A stretch of DNA of 64,000 bases from Isoetes taiwanensis (taxonomy: Eukaryota > Streptophyta > Lycopodiopsida > Isoetales > Isoetaceae), in NCBI GenBank assembly GCA_021234155.1, contig JAJEKV010000054.1, forward strand, positions 5,193,962-5,257,961, written 5' to 3'. The position numbers and the translations under genes were made by a program. Positions 1-12,596 of this stretch are shown here, one piece after another; position 1 is the stretch's first letter, and each line of letters starts with the position of its first letter. The notes below the pieces were generated by a model. The model worked only from the letters and a program-made list of their open reading frames with translations, searched no databases and was not told the DNA's origin.

Positions 1-92
1 CATTCAATTTAACATTTGTAGTTATTGAGATATTATAAAAGTACCCAGTACCCAGTGTTGGGTACTTTTTTAGGTAGTTTTATGGTTCCTAA

Positions 93-475
93 ATGGTACT
101 TTTTTTGATAGGGTGTAGCATGCTTATGCCCTGCTGGGACACTTCCATAAGATTGCGTGTAGCAGCAGGCTGGAAAGCACTTTATGCAATGCAGAACAAT
201 AACCACAGAGCAGAATTGTATGATTGGGGACATCAGACACATCTATTCTTTTGTACGGGGTTGAAGTCTGGGGCCCAATGGTGTCCCTTGCTACTTGGAG
301 CGACTTAGAACGGGTGCAGAAGGCCTTCTTAGCTAGTGTTGTCTCTAATTTTTTTCTAGCCTTTGAATATGAAAACATTTTGGCGAATATTTGTGAAATG
401 AGAATAGCCAAATTGGCGAAAGTCCAAGCAATCTCAAGGAATTCTATAATTCACCAGGCGAATCTTAATTGAAGG
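93..475 (+). pseudogene. LINE reverse transcriptase C-terminal fragment
   Basis: This is a remnant of a non-LTR retrotransposon ORF2. One frame reads RVAAGWKALYAMQNN..HRAELYDWG and a second, overlapping frame continues SILLYGVEVWG...TWSDLERVQKAFL. This is the usual end of a LINE reverse transcriptase (the LLYG-x-EVWG motif followed by a W..+E..Q+.FL helix). The two halves are in different frames, so a frameshift lies near position 240. No N-terminal RT motifs are present upstream within the window, and the frame ends at a stop at 472. The family may be the same as the LINE fragment at 27.4-28.3 kb, whose C-terminal sequence would follow on from this one. The call as LINE debris is secure; the clade is not. 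Confidence 0.75.
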
Positions 476-1485
476 CTTGCATTAACACCAAATGCGTGAA
501 ATTTTAAGTCACTATGCATATGTGAACACACGCATTTGAAATGCTAAGCCCTAATGAGTATTTATTGAGAATATAATTTACTTAACAGACAACATCTGCT
601 CATTCTTTGCTAAGAAGACGCATCATAGGCATGCCTAAAAGTCAGATATGACAATACATGCATGATCACGAATTGGAACATTGAACTTCGCTTTGCATTT
701 TGTGCAAACATGGAACAAATATTCCCAAAGGAATACTAGCAGTAGGGCAGGCATAGGGCAAAGGGTTGGTTTGAAAAATTTGATGCTTTGTCACTGCGAC
801 ATTGTGGTTTTCTCCTCGTGTGCCCCAAGAGATACATGTATCAAAGTTACTGTCTACACTACTATTAATAGGAGCTCTGTGTTGGTGGGCATACTAGCAT
901 CGGACTATGTAGGGACATGGGGTACGTCATGTGTGCAAACAAGTGGTGACTTATTCAAGGGCAAAAAGCCATTGCATAAAGAATTTTGAATTAGACCTAA
1001 TTGTTGGAAATTACATTACGTTTGTTTTTAAGATAGGTCGCCTTAGACAAAAGCTAAGCACAAAAACTTCGTGTTTCTTTGCTCCTTATTTATGCATGTA
1101 AATATGATGATTTCTCCAGATATCATCCATAAAACCACCTAAAATAGCAGCCAAAGGACTATGAAAACGTGCAAATGATGGATTGGCAACCAAGGATAAC
1201 GATAGGCTTCCAGATTGTTTATATTTATCATTTGGCTAATATTAACCAATTTGCATGTTTTTTTCCTTTTTCTGCAATTGGGCTTCATAACTTGCGTAAG
1301 TTCGAGGGATTTTTATTAGAGGGTTTTTTTCATGATGGCAAAGAGGGTTAAATACCGAAAAAAAAAGTTAAAATTTATAAATTTGCACCTCACAACTTAG
1401 AATGAATAAGCATTTCATGAGACATAGTGCACACTTCGCTTAATAATTAATATTTGTTCAGATGAAAAACCAGTCATTCAATTCT
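476..1485. other. gene-free stretch
   Basis: AT-rich sequence with only short open frames lacking recognisable motifs. I see no repeat, promoter or RNA gene here that I can support. Confidence 0.5.
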
Positions 1486-1868
1486 TTATGCATAGCCCAG
1501 GGCAAACTCCAGTGGATCGACCTGCACCATATGGAAGACTGTCTCAAGCTCATCAAGATCCAAAGGGGTGTGGATCATGAATTGCAGCATGATTTCCGAA
1601 GTTATGTCGAAGTGCTCTTCCCATTTGGCAGCAAAATGAATCTTGAGATCATTCCACCACCACAGATCTTCATACTCCAGAATGACCCCAAGAGCCGTTG
1701 AGCCCAAATGTGCTGCTTCAGAGTAATCATTTTGGCTTTGATTTGTTCCCTTGTCCACTGCTCAAAAGTCGGCTTCGGATAATATCTCCCCCGTCCAGGG
1801 GGGATGACCATGTCATAGTGCTCGGTCACAAAATCTGTCATTGTCAACATCAGCATCAGTAATGCCAT
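1486..1868 (-). pseudogene. unrecognised minus-strand ORF fragments
   Basis: Two overlapping minus-strand open frames (1868 down to 1602, and 1758 down to 1486) read as one protein broken by a frameshift near 1700. The first half contains PPGRGRYYPKPTFEQW followed by a charged helix. The second is tryptophan-rich (YEDLWWWNDLKIHF) and acidic (TPLDLDELETVF). Its composition is protein-like and unlike the AT-rich surroundings, but I do not recognise a family. It may be a fragment of a retroelement-associated or host ORF. No start context, splice sites or partner gene can be supported. Confidence 0.3.
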
Positions 1869-4800
1869 GGTTCTATTGTGACAGCAATAGAACCGACATT
1901 CCTTGGATGGGGACGTTCTCCTTCACGTCTCCTATTTATTCAGCCTCTTGTCTCATTTCCAGTCATCGGCATTCTCTTGAGCTCCCTTTCCTGTTCTCTC
2001 TTCTTTGGCTCCTCAAGTTTCATCCCATCCCACGACCATAAAACTATTCTCCTACCTACTACCTAAGTTACCTTTTGCGTGATTGCTTCCGAGGTGCTGC
2101 TGTCTTGCTCGGGTTCTTTGGCTTTTCGAAGGTTCTTTGGCTTTCAAAGGTTAGTTCGTTCTGATGACTTGGTGTGTTCTTTTTCTGAAGGTTACGGTTA
2201 CAAGTAGGTTTGATTCGAGTTGTTTGTTTTGATCTGGTTCGAGTGGTTCTTCTGGATCGTTTACTTCCAGTTCTTCCTTTTGGATCGTTTGCTTCCAGTT
2301 CGTCTGTTTGATCTGGTTCAAGTGGTTTTTCTAGATCGTTGCTTCCGGTTCTTCCGCTTTTTCTTATGGGTCCCTCTTTGCCATATCTTCTTCCCGCCCT
2401 TGGTTTGGTCGTTTTTGCTTCTCTCTTTCCGGGTTTCCTGTTTTTTTCAGTTCTGTTCGATTCCTGAGGGTCCAGCTTGCATTCCAGTTTATCATCTATT
2501 TTCTCAGATATCTTGAAGTTCTAGATCCATATTTTATTTCTCTGTTTTCTGCCTTGGTCTCGATCCTATCAGCTCGCTTTGCTTCCTATTTTGCCAGATT
2601 CTGGGCCTTATTTACCTGATGAATCGGTTCTGAGGGTTGCAGCTTTCTCACCTGCATCGTACCACGGATCTATGCCCCTTTTCCGTCTCTTTAAGAATCC
2701 CCCCTTTCAGATTATCCCAGGTCTGCCGCAGCCTCCGCCTGAGTTCGTCTCGTACTAATTTGATCGAGTTTTTTCTGTTCCTTACTCTCTTGATGGGTCG
2801 TTCTTGGCGATTGCGGCATCCTCACCTGCATCTGGCCTCAGATTCGACATGCATCTGGCACCCCTGGCCGATTCGCCACCGCTTCTTTCAGACTGTTTTG
2901 TACTTCCTATCTTAGGCAGGGATACCAGGCGTCGGTTATCCTTGCCCCCTCTATGGGATTACATCACTTTCATTTTAAGTTTATTTGTGAATTTTGTAGG
3001 GTTTGTCTTGCTATATTCCTGTTAGGCGTGTTTTGCTTTTGTCGGGTCTAGTGGCCCTGTTCTTTGAATTTTTCTTTGTCTTGCTCGTAAATCTCTTTGG
3101 GCTTTATAGCTTCTAAGTGCTAACAGTATGTGAAAGTATTAGTTATTGCATGTGAAACTCGTGCACATACACTTCGTGATGCCCCATATTACGCAACACC
3201 TCAGGGTTGGCTCAACATGGCAGATTATGTAAGGATGTCAATTTTCGTATGATTAGAGAACAGATCGTCTTGTGATAGAAGTTCTTGTCATCATTATGGT
3301 TGTGGTATAACATTAGATGTAAGTGAATTATCATAATTGATCTTAGAGTGCTTTAAGACCAACAAGTGTATATCTAGGTTTTATGTTATACCCTAGAGCT
3401 CATAGGACTTTGAAGATGCCACGTGGTATGTCTTTGCTAGGCAGTTTTTGTCTTGGCAACTTGTCTGCCGCGAGTTATTTTATGTTTCTTATCCTTATAA
3501 ATTTGGTCGCGTTGGTTGTATACATGGTTTATATCTGCGAGATTATTTTCTTAGGTCTTGTAGGGCTAGTTCCCTTAGGAAGGTTGTTGGCAAGTAAGTT
3601 GTGGTCTTGAAATTGACTTATTTTGGTGTGAAACGTGTGATTTTGCTATACAACCATGGTGCAACAAGCATGTTTTTTCAACCACGAAATGTTTAGCACT
3701 ATCGGCATCAGCTTGGCAGGTGACCTTTGCATCAACACAAGGGACTTGAACATGGTACGTAGGTTCTTTCTAATATTTTTGCACTGTTGTTGTAACTATT
3801 CCCCCTTCTTGTTGCGTGTAATTCTTTAGTCCGATTTGAGTCGAGTAGAGTCATTTTCCTCCTCCTCGATATCTTTTAGTGTTGGAAGTTTTCATGCATA
3901 GGTGCTAAAGCTTTACATCTATGCGTATGCATGATATTTCCTACGATACATGTGTTGCCCTTTGTTCGTTAGGTGCCCTTTAGCTGCTATCTATATGTGT
4001 ATATGCTTTTTTGTCATATATGAGAGTTACTTATTTTACTTCTGTTTGTCCCTTTGATTCACATGATTCTGCATACGATCTTCTGGTATGTTCTCCTGAG
4101 CTCATTCGGTTGAGATTTTATTGCATTGTTTTTTGTAACTCGAATCATCAATTTCATGAGAACGGTTTGCCATGTACATTTGTCATGTTGCACCCCCGGG
4201 CTCCGAGAGATTGTGCATTGCGTAATTTCCAAGTTTTTAGGCCATGCGTTGATTGCCATATCTCTTTCTCTAGACCATTTATTTGGCGCTCGATGTTCAC
4301 ATTAAATTCATCTTGGGGTTTTCTATGGTTTTATTTATACAGTTTCTTTTGCTCTCCGACTTTCTATACTGTATGTTTGATGCATTTTAGGCATATATAT
4401 CTATAGATGATATGTGCATGGCATGGTTTCTGTTGCCTTTGGGAACATTGTGCATTGCGTGAGTCCAGTCAGGTTCGTTATTACTATGCTTGTTCTATAT
4501 GTCATGCAATTTCCTTTCTTTTGAACTCATATTCATACATTCCATTTCACTTATTGCTATGATTAAGTCGGGATAGACCAGGGCATGTTCATTTATCTTT
4601 CTTTTTTCATGTCTCTAATTACGCGGGAATGCTGTGAATGTCCATATAGTTATTTTGAATTACTCGTTGGTTCTTTAGTTTAATCCATGTGATCCCCATT
4701 GTTGCCTGGCTATAGCAGGCAACATATAAAAGATTTGAAGGCTAAGGTTTGAAGACCAAAGATGCTGATGAAGAACCCAAAGGATGACTTTAAGTCAAGA

Positions 4801-7241
4801 CACAAGTTCACAACTCAAACTCCAAGGATTGAATGCATTCTCTAGCTCTGAAGGCACTTGTGAAGATTGGAAGACCCCATGAAGATGGCAAGCTATGATA
4901 TGGTATTTATCTTTCTCATATTGTGATAACTCTCTATTTGCCTTTTGTTTCATCATACCATCATCCTTTATCCTATTTTTTCACCTTCCTTGCCTTTTCA
5001 CATCCTATACCATCATGTATCACATATGTAGCCATTTGTTTTATAGTTGACCTACCATTACCTAGGGCACATTTTCCATAAAAGTTGCCTAGCATCAAGT
5101 TCTATATCATCATTTTCATCTCATGCTTTGCCATTCCATTATCACACACTTCATACCAAGTAGCTAAAGCAAAAAAAAAACATATGTGCTAAGCACAAAA
5201 AACACAAAAAAGCACAAAAATGCCTAGTCACCATCTCTAAGTGACATGGCGTGATGACTAGACATACATGTCATCACCTCCAAAGCCACTTTGGTCCACT
5301 CATCATTGCCACTTTCATGTCTCATTCATCATGATGCCACCTAAGCACCAAATTTCCACATCATCACATCACTCCACATCATCAAATGATGACTAGGCAA
5401 GTTTTGACCAAACTCAAAATTGGTCAACCTAATGATCAAATTACCTTGGGAAGTGAACCTACTAGCCTTGTTTACCCTAGTTGACCCATTTTCACCTTTC
5501 TACTACATCTTCACCTATTGCCACCTTTTTTTAACCTATTACCATCCCACCTCAAGCCCCACTATACCCAAAAAGAAAAAAACAATGTGCTCTATTCATC
5601 AAGATGAAGCTTTCATGTCATAAAGCACGAAAAAATATGTCCTCTTGACCTTTGAAAATCCAAAAAAGACCTTGTTTTGACCTAGATATTGAAGACATTG
5701 GGAAGCGTGCCTCATTGAAAAAATTGGCAAAACCTACCTACATCTACCCCCCCATCTATCTACCCTCTCATCCTCTGCCAAGTGGCGTCCCCCCTGGCAT
5801 GCCAAGTCGAAACACGAGCCGAGCTTGGCGTGGGAGGAGACCACGTAATCAAGAAAATAGAAAATGGATCTGTATTTATACCTTGACATATTTTTTCATT
5901 CAGGCCTGTGGGATATATCGGACTGAACCCTAAAATTTGAATTTGCCAAGAAACCTCCATTCTGTTGAGCCAAACGAGGTAATCATTGCCTCTGTTGGTC
6001 GATTTTGTCCTACTCCACCTAAAGAACAGTTGAATTAAACCAAAACCGTAGCCTTGATTGCGAATTTGCCAAGATCCGGCCGGAGACAAGGGATTTTAAA
6101 AAGGGGTTTGTTCTACTGAAATTTTTCGAGGGCCATAAGCGGATTTGAAGACCAGGAACGTGAAGTCGTGACGTCTACAGAGCTTGCAGAAGATCCTCCT
6201 GCTTCGGAAATCAAGATCTGAGGCATATATGATGAAATATCCTTGAATCTTTTTGAAACTTGAAGTTTATTTTGATTGAGTTATCCTTGAGTGATCTAGT
6301 CGGACATTCTTGAATACCTTGTGCTGTGAATTTGTTGTTTTGACTTAATGAAAATCGGAATTTGGGAAAAGACAGTGTAAAACAATGATTGAACTCATTT
6401 TGCTCTGCATTGTCATTTACAATTAAGCATAAAGGAATTGAGCAGAATGCAACTAGTGTTTGTTTGAGTCATTGTTAGAAAATAGAATTGAGATGACTTG
6501 CAGAGTATATGTCCTATGAAAAAGACTAAAAATAGATCTTTTCTTCGAATCATCTGTTAGTTGTAGGCGTTTCTAGCATCCAAGCAACCATTAGAAACAT
6601 CAGTAGTGAATGTTAAGAGCAAAGAAAACAAAAGAAAGGGGATTGACAATTAGAGTGCAAAGGCTGTTGCAGATATTGCCATGGAAACTCTGGCAATGCA
6701 TGTTACAGCAGGAATTTAAGCTTTGGTTGAGCCAAGTGAGCATATGCACGTGACCTACAGGAGTATACCCAAGTGTGGGAATTTGTCTCTACCATAGAAA
6801 ATCATTGTTTAGCATTTGGCAAAATCGAGCTCGCTGTCCAGGCCATTGACCAAAAATTGACCCAGTCAGGAAGTTGATTTGTGAGAAATCTGTAAGCTCT
6901 TTGCCTGTAGACTTTACACAACAGTTTTCTGGAGTTGGCTAGCATACTTTGGTAAAGATTTCAAGTGCTTTTGAAATAGATGCATGGTTTGGTGAATGTT
7001 TGAGTGCTGTTAGTTTTTTTTGCTTTAGGGATTCTAGTGGATTTAGTATTTCCTTGCAAATTCAGAGATGTCTTGCAGTGCAGATTGATCACCTCAAGTG
7101 ATCTGGAGGTCCTGACCATCAAAACACCTTTGTAAGGCCCCAGTTGGAGACCACCCAGGATAATCTCCAACATTTTGGAGGTCCTACCGAGATTATCCCT
7201 CCTGGAAACCAAGAACTCACCTGGAAATAGAAAAAAAAAAC
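1869..7241. other. long noncoding stretch with pyrimidine-rich minisatellite
   Basis: No credible gene. Positions 2060-2900 are strongly T/C-rich on the plus strand. Between about 2220 and 2360 a motif of the type TTTGATCTGGTTC..GTGGTT...TCTGGATCGTT..CTTCC recurs in degenerate tandem form. At 5168-5220 there are A-rich runs around AAGCACAAAA. The last 1.2 kb, upstream of the gag at 7242, may be the leader or a degraded 5' LTR of element 1, but I could not find a matching copy downstream. Confidence 0.45.
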
Positions 7242-8290
7242 ATGCCTCCAAGTAGGAGAAGTGAGCAGACTGAAGCTCCAGAACCTACTGATCCCATTGG
7301 AATGCCCAGTTCAAGCAATATGCCTCCTAATTTGACTCTGCCTCCTATTTTTGAACTGAACCTGTCAATTACTCCTCCTATTTTCAAGCCCAGCATGAAT
7401 GCCAATCAATTCTTGAAGACATTTGAAGACTACTACAAAGATTATGGTAATAAAAAAGGTTGTAAGTTCTCTGAATTTGTGAAATGTATGAAATCTAGTG
7501 AACCTGAAGCATGGTGTGAACATGTTACTACTGTTATGGGTACTAACACTTATGAGAGTCTTGTGGAGCAGTTCTTGAGCAGGTTTGGAAAGTCGTCGGC
7601 ACCACAAGAGCTTGCCAATGAGCTTCAAACTTTTTCGCATTCAAGTGGCGAGAGCATCAACCAATATGTTGAAAGATTCAGGTGCCTACCTTAGAAAGTG
7701 CCAAAAGAGTCATATCCCTACTCCATCTCTCTTCTTTGTAGTTGCTTTTATCAAAGGTCTAGTTCCTAGGCCAAGAATTCACAAGAAAATGCTTAGGATC
7801 CAAAACCAAGAAGGTTTTGATTCTATACACAAAGCCTTTGCCAAAGCTACTTCTATATCTCTGAGAACTATCTTTCCTACGACACTTGCCACACACATGT
7901 CTCGGATCCTTTCTATCGATTATGAACAAGAGCACGTGTGTATCTTTGTGAAGGAAAAAAGAAAAAGCCAAGGTTGAGGAAGAAGCTCAACCCAATGAAT
8001 CAAAAATTTGAGATGGTCAAGATGGTTGAAACTATAGCGAGTTGACTAAGCAACTCATGGAGATGAAAAATAGCATAAAAACTTATCCACCCTCGCATTC
8101 ATTGCACCAAGAATACTCACCCTAGTGACATTTGTTATTCTGAGGGGCTTGCTTGAAGTGTGGAAAGAAAGGTCATTATGGAAAGGTTTGCCCGGTGTGC
8201 AAGTTACGCAAAGAGATTGGCCATTATGAGGATAGATGCTTGGTGAAGGAGTATTTGGAGAAACAAGAACAAGGAAAAAATTTGAAACTA
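7242..8290 (+). pseudogene. gag: Gag (capsid/nucleocapsid) of element 1, frameshifted
   Basis: The ORF starts at the ATG at 7242 after an A-rich leader and opens with a proline- and charge-rich N-terminus. A retrotransposon gag domain follows (NANQFLKTFEDYYKDYG through LVEQFLSRFGKSSAPQEL to ESINQYVERFR). The frame stops at 7694 and continues in another frame with a helical segment around FIKGLVPRPRIHKKML. A CCHC zinc knuckle (C-x2-C-x4-H-x4-C: CLKCGKKGHYGKVC) lies at about 8150-8191, followed by a further Cys/His-rich segment ending HYEDRC. Function by family: it forms the virus-like particle and binds element RNA. At least two frameshifts separate the parts, so it is probably inactive. Confidence 0.8.
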
Positions 8291-8559
8291 GTGCATCAGT
8301 AAGATTCTTGGAAGAAGAAGCATTCCAGAAGCGATCATGGCAAAGTACAAACTAGAGCTATGGTGAGAACAAGAAGGATGCAAACTCAGTCGAGTACCAA
8401 GAGAAAGAAATTCAAAGAGAAGATCAAGCTTATTCTTAAGAATTCTAAGGTGACTTTAGATTTATTAACTCTGTTGAGGATTGCTCCTAGCTATAGGCAG
8501 AAAGTAATCAACTCCATGTAGTGTAGAAACAGTTTCTTTTGCTTACGAAATCATTACTA

Positions 8560-9045
8560 ACTTTCGGGAAGAGGAAGACCACGGTGCCTTTACATGTTCG
8601 GCAAAAATTGGTGCTCATCAACTTCCTAGAGTTCTGTTAGATGGTGGTTCTTCTTTGAATGTGATGCCTCAGCATATAATGCAAAGATGTGGTTTGAAGA
8701 TCACAAAACCTTCATCTATGGTGTTAAGATCATTTTCTAATGCTAAAATCATGCCTTTAGGTGTTGTTCTGAGATGTGCCGATGGAAACCGGAAGGGATT
8801 GTGGTTCAAGCCGTTTTTTTTTGTGGTTGCTTTTCGAGTTTGGCAACAACACTCACCGACATCTATGACTTGTTACTTGGGCGAAGATGGATGTCTACAG
8901 TTGATGCCGGACTGTATGGTCAAAAGGAGAGTGTACCATATCGATGGAGTCAAAAGACAACTCTCTACAACAAGTCGGGGAGTACTAATATCGTAGTTTT
9001 TGGAAGAAGAAATGCTCGAACAAAGCACCATGGGATTCTATAAAC
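8560..9045 (+). pseudogene. aspartic protease (retropepsin) of element 1
   Basis: A retropepsin-like domain with the catalytic loop VLLDGGSSLNVMP (DGGS in place of the usual D[ST]G) at about 8632-8668, followed by the flap-side segment PSSMVLRSFSNAKIMPLG. After a frameshift near 8800 the second half reads LTDIYDLLLGRRW, matching the conserved YDLLLGR-x-W of plant gypsy proteases. In the family this enzyme matures the Gag-Pol polyprotein. The frame break makes an active product unlikely if the sequence is accurate. Confidence 0.75.
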
Positions 9046-9109
9046 TACCTTTAGCTATGGATCTTCTAGATGAACTAGTACCCTCTTACTCTTCTAACTC
9101 GGTAGATCA

Positions 9110-9485
9110 CAAGAATTACGGTGTCATCGGTTTGATGGTGGAATATCTGTTAAGCTAGGAGTGGCATCTTCTTCTGCTATAATCAAAGATTGTGCTAATG
9201 TGATTGCTTTCAAAAAGTTGGCGAGAATACATGTTGGCATAACCTCCAACATGGTGAGTCTGAGCCCGGCTTGCAAGAAGCTATTTCATTAGGACTAACA
9301 GAAGTAACCATTTATGGTGACTCTCAATTGATATCTTGCAGGTAAATGGTGAGTATCAAGCCAAAAACCAAGAAATGCGATTCTTTGAAAGAAGAAGCCT
9401 TGATTTGGTGAACAAATTTAACAAATGGAGTTTGAATTACATACCAAGGGATGAAAATTGTGAAGCGGATGCCCTATCGTGAAGT
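9110..9485 (+). pseudogene. archaeal-type RNase H-like domain upstream of RT
   Basis: Across several frames the plus strand reads as an RVT_3-type RNase H. The parts are RFDGGISVK (first catalytic Asp), ESEPGLQEAISLGLTEV (the Glu-bearing helix, degenerate), IYGDSQLI (second Asp), VNGEYQAKNQEMRFF and YIPRDENCEADALS (final Asp). This order and spacing matches the extra RNase H that plant Tat-like gypsy elements carry besides their own RT-linked RNase H. Here it lies between protease and RT, and a separate RT-linked RNase H remnant is present at 10.7-11.0 kb. At least three frame breaks occur. The domain identity is well supported by the four motifs; the family position is inference. Confidence 0.7.
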
Positions 9486-9832
9486 GTGTTGCTGGATTAC
9501 CTTCTTTGAAGGAGCTATCAAAGAGGAAGAGTTGGAACATGAAGAGATTGCACAACTACATCCCATTACGGTAATAGATGCTCAAAGAAGAGAAAGAGGT
9601 AAAGGAACCGACTATTACCAAGAATGATGAGATTAGAACTTCTGTTTCTAGGAGACATGTTTAAGACTCGAGAAAGAAGCATCATTACAAGAATTTTTGA
9701 AGAATGGAAAGATGTGTTTGCATGGGATTACACGTGAGTTGGTAGGTGTAAAAACCGAGATATGTGAATTTGAAATAAAGATGAAAGAAGGAACTAAACT
9801 GTCATGCAAAACCGAGAAAGATAAATAGGTCC

Positions 9833-10470
9833 TTGCTAACTTTGATCAGAGAGGAATTATTAAAGATGAAAGAAGCTGAAGTTATCACTGAGATAACAAA
9901 CCCTGAATGGCTGTCATGCATAGTACCTGTTGAAAAAAAGAACAAAACCATACGCATATGCATAGATTATAGAGACCTTAATAAGGCTCTTGTAAAAGGC
10001 ATTATCCACTCCCCTTTCTAGAAGAGGTACTTCATGCAACTGGCTGGTAAAGAGATTTATTCATTTCTAGATGGATTTTCGGGTTTTAATCGATTAAAAT
10101 CAAGGAAGCGAGACCAAGCTAAGACCTCCTTCATAACCCCTTGGGGAACCTTTGCCATGCAAAAAATGCCCTTTGGATTGATGAATGCATCTGCTACATT
10201 CCAAAGGGCTATGGATAAAATCTTTCAAAGCTTGCCTCTTGATAAATTTAGGGCGTTTCTTGATGACCTTTGCCTAGGAACAACGATAGAGCAACACATG
10301 AAACTTCCATTTGTGATTATGAGTCAATGCGGGGAAAGTGGTGTATGTTTAAATCCAAAGAAGTGTATTTTTCTATGTTCAAAAGGTGAACTATTAGGTC
10401 ATGAAGTATCCGCTCAAGGAATCAAAGTCTCGGAGAAGGTAAGATGGAAGCACTCAAGAAAGTAGTACCA
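9833..10470 (+). pseudogene. pol: reverse transcriptase of element 1
   Basis: RT motifs appear in order: EVITEITNPEWLSCIVPV, IRICIDYRDLNKAL, then after a stop at 10019 YSFLDGFSGFN, FITPWGTFAMQKMPFGLMNASATFQRAM, and the catalytic FLDD in FRAFLDDLCLG. These are followed by the thumb-side segment VCLNPKKCIFLCSKGELLGHEV. The polymerase aspartates are retained, but the in-frame stop between the fingers and palm and a break after 10465 separate it from the RNase H. Family role: copies element RNA into DNA inside the particle. Confidence 0.85.
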
Positions 10471-10679
10471 CCTAAGACTCGAGGCAAGTGAAGAGCTTTA
10501 TGGGACTTACTAGTTTTTAAGAATCTATGTGCCTAATTTCTCACATATTATGGGTCCTATAGCAAATCGACAAGAGTAGGCAAGTCTGACAAATATGAGA
10601 GCAAACATATGTAAGTAAATTGGACACGAGTGCCAGTCGCTTTTGAGTTGCTCATCACTCGAATTTCTCAATCGAAGCT

Positions 10680-11020
10680 TTAAAACCACCTGATCATAAT
10701 CTTCCTTTTAAAGTTTATATAAGTATCACTAACAAGGCTGTTGGCATTACTCTACTACAGGATCATGGCATAATAGCCTTTACAAGCAAGATATGGTCGG
10801 AACCACGTAAATGAGGTATGCTAGATTGGAAAAAAGTCTTTGCGAGGAATAATGTGGTTCCTACAAAGACTTGGACATATTGTCCAACACAATGAGATAA
10901 AGGTGCTCATGCACCAAAATCCCCCCTTCCATTATTATTTCGAGAAAAGTCAAAGCAAAGCCAAGTTATGTGGGTGGGCTGCAAAATTCAAGATTATAAT
11001 CTTAGTGTCAAAACAGTCAA
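10680..11020 (+). pseudogene. RT-linked RNase H of element 1
   Basis: Degenerate RNase H following RT. PFKVYISITNKAVGITLLQDHGIIAFTSK is the first strand pair, with an N where the catalytic Asp normally sits. Then, across a frame change, come YARLEKSLCEE and [23 protein letters not shown], matching the helix and strand that carry the later catalytic residues in gypsy elements. Several stops are present. The loss of the first Asp together with the stops argues for an inactive remnant. Confidence 0.65.
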
Positions 11021-11039
11021 AACCATTAAGAGCCCTAGT

Positions 11040-12435
11040 GATTATCTTACAGAGAGAGCTTTTGAATTTGAGGATTTTGAAGGATTGCAGGACATGGAAA
11101 TACCTCAGGAGACTGGAGACTCTACTAACCTTGTTTTGTCTAGCAAGATGAATGAGGATTGGCAATTTGACCTTATTGAATTTTTGCAGAATGGAGAGCT
11201 GCCTAAAAGCATGGATACTAAGCAAACCAGAAGATTTAGAGCTAAAGCTAAAACATTCAAGATGGTAGGAGATGTGTTGTGCAAGATTGATCATAATGGG
11301 GTGCTTTTAAGATGTGTCAACAGATCTGAAGCTGAGCTGATTGTGGAGGCATGTCATGAAGGCATTTGTGGTGGGCATTTTGCAGCTGAGACCACTGCAA
11401 AAAAGATCATCAGATCAGGCTACTTCTGGCCAAGTTTGTTCAAAGATTGTTATGAGACAATCAAAAGATGCCATAAATGTCAAATTCATGGTAGAAGAAT
11501 CCTTCAACCTGCTGCTCTCACTGGTATTGTATCTCCTGGTCCTTTTCAAATTTGGGGATTGGATTTTATAGGGCCTATATTTCCTGAATCTCAAGGTAGG
11601 CATGAATACATCCTAGTTGCTACAGATTATTTTACTAAATGGGTGGAAGCAACTCCTCTTAGACAGGCAAATGCTGACAACTGCTAGATTCTTACATGAG
11701 AACATATGCACTAGGTTTGGCATTCCTTTCAAAATTGTATCTGATAGGGGAACACAGTTCATAAATGATGTCATTAGTAATTTACTGAAAGCATTAAAGG
11801 TCAAACATGTGAAAAGTTCTGCCTATTATCCTCAAGGCAATGGACAAGCTGAGTCAACAAATAAAGTATTGAAAAGCATTCTAAAAAAAACAGTTGAAGT
11901 TCATAAAAAGGATTGGCATATTAAACTGCATGATGCATTGTGGGCATATAGGACCACTGTGAAAAATGCTACTAACCATACACCTTTTAGCCTTGTCTAT
12001 GGTGTTGAAGCTGTAGTGCCAGTTGAGCTAGAGTTGCCATCACTCAGGTTGGCAATGAAGATTCAGATGCAGCTAGAGGATGCCTACAAAGACAGATATG
12101 ATAAGTTGCTGATGCTTGAAGAAGAGAGGTTGGAAGCTGAGAATGTGAACTTGAGGAAAAAAGCTAAGGATGTAGCAGCATTCAAAGCTGCACACAAGTT
12201 ACAAGGAAGTTTCAAAGTAGATGAATTGGTGCTCAAATGGAATAAAGCAAAGGAAGATTCAGCAGGTAAATTTGATGGCCTATGGGAAGGTCCTTTCAAG
12301 ATCCATGCAATTGCAGGTACAAGTTCTTATCTTTTGCAAGAAATTGGTACAGGGAGATTGCTAGCTAATCCTATAAACACATTGCATTTGAAAAGGTATT
12401 GGGAGCAGCATATCTGCCTGATCTTATTTGAGTAA
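11040..12435 (+). pseudogene. integrase of element 1, one frameshift
   Basis: This is the best preserved part of the element. The N-terminal HHCC zinc finger is seen as HEGICGGH and CHKC. The catalytic core has D in [10 protein letters not shown] in VSDRGTQFIND and E in GQAESTNKVLKS, so the DDE triad is intact. A frameshift near 11675 (after [10 protein letters not shown]) splits the first Asp from the rest. Downstream come HTPFSLVYGVEAVVPVE, a long charged helix, and a C-terminal domain (LWEGPFKIHAIAGTSSYLL). No chromodomain follows before the stop at 12435. Family role: inserts the cDNA into the genome. Confidence 0.85.
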
Positions 12436-12596
12436 ACATGTTGAAGTGCTTTTAGTTAGGTAGTATATGATAATTCTGAGCAATAGTTGTCAAAGTCTTT
12501 GTTAGTATTTCAAATTTAAAATGACAAAAGACATAAAAAAGAAAAACATATGGAAATAATTTCAAAGAGATGTGTTACGTGGGACTAAACAGGACA

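Larger units (their letters stand above)
7242..12435 (+). mobile_element. Ty3/gypsy LTR retrotransposon 1, decayed, LTRs not found
   Basis: An ordered series of gag, zinc knuckle, protease, RNase H-like domain, RT, RNase H and integrase remnants on the plus strand identifies a Ty3/gypsy element of about 5.2 kb of internal sequence. The reading frame breaks many times between 7.7 and 11.0 kb, whereas gag and integrase are cleaner. No 3' LTR follows the integrase stop at 12435: the next 150 bp are AT-rich and unlike the sequence upstream of gag. The element therefore seems truncated at 3', or its LTRs are too diverged to see. The presence of a second, archaeal-type RNase H relates it to Tat-like elements in content. 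Confidence 0.85.

Noticed and set aside
2220-2516. Phe/Leu-rich ORF resembling a membrane protein
   Set aside because: The region is a T-rich minisatellite; the hydrophobicity comes from base composition and there are no motifs.
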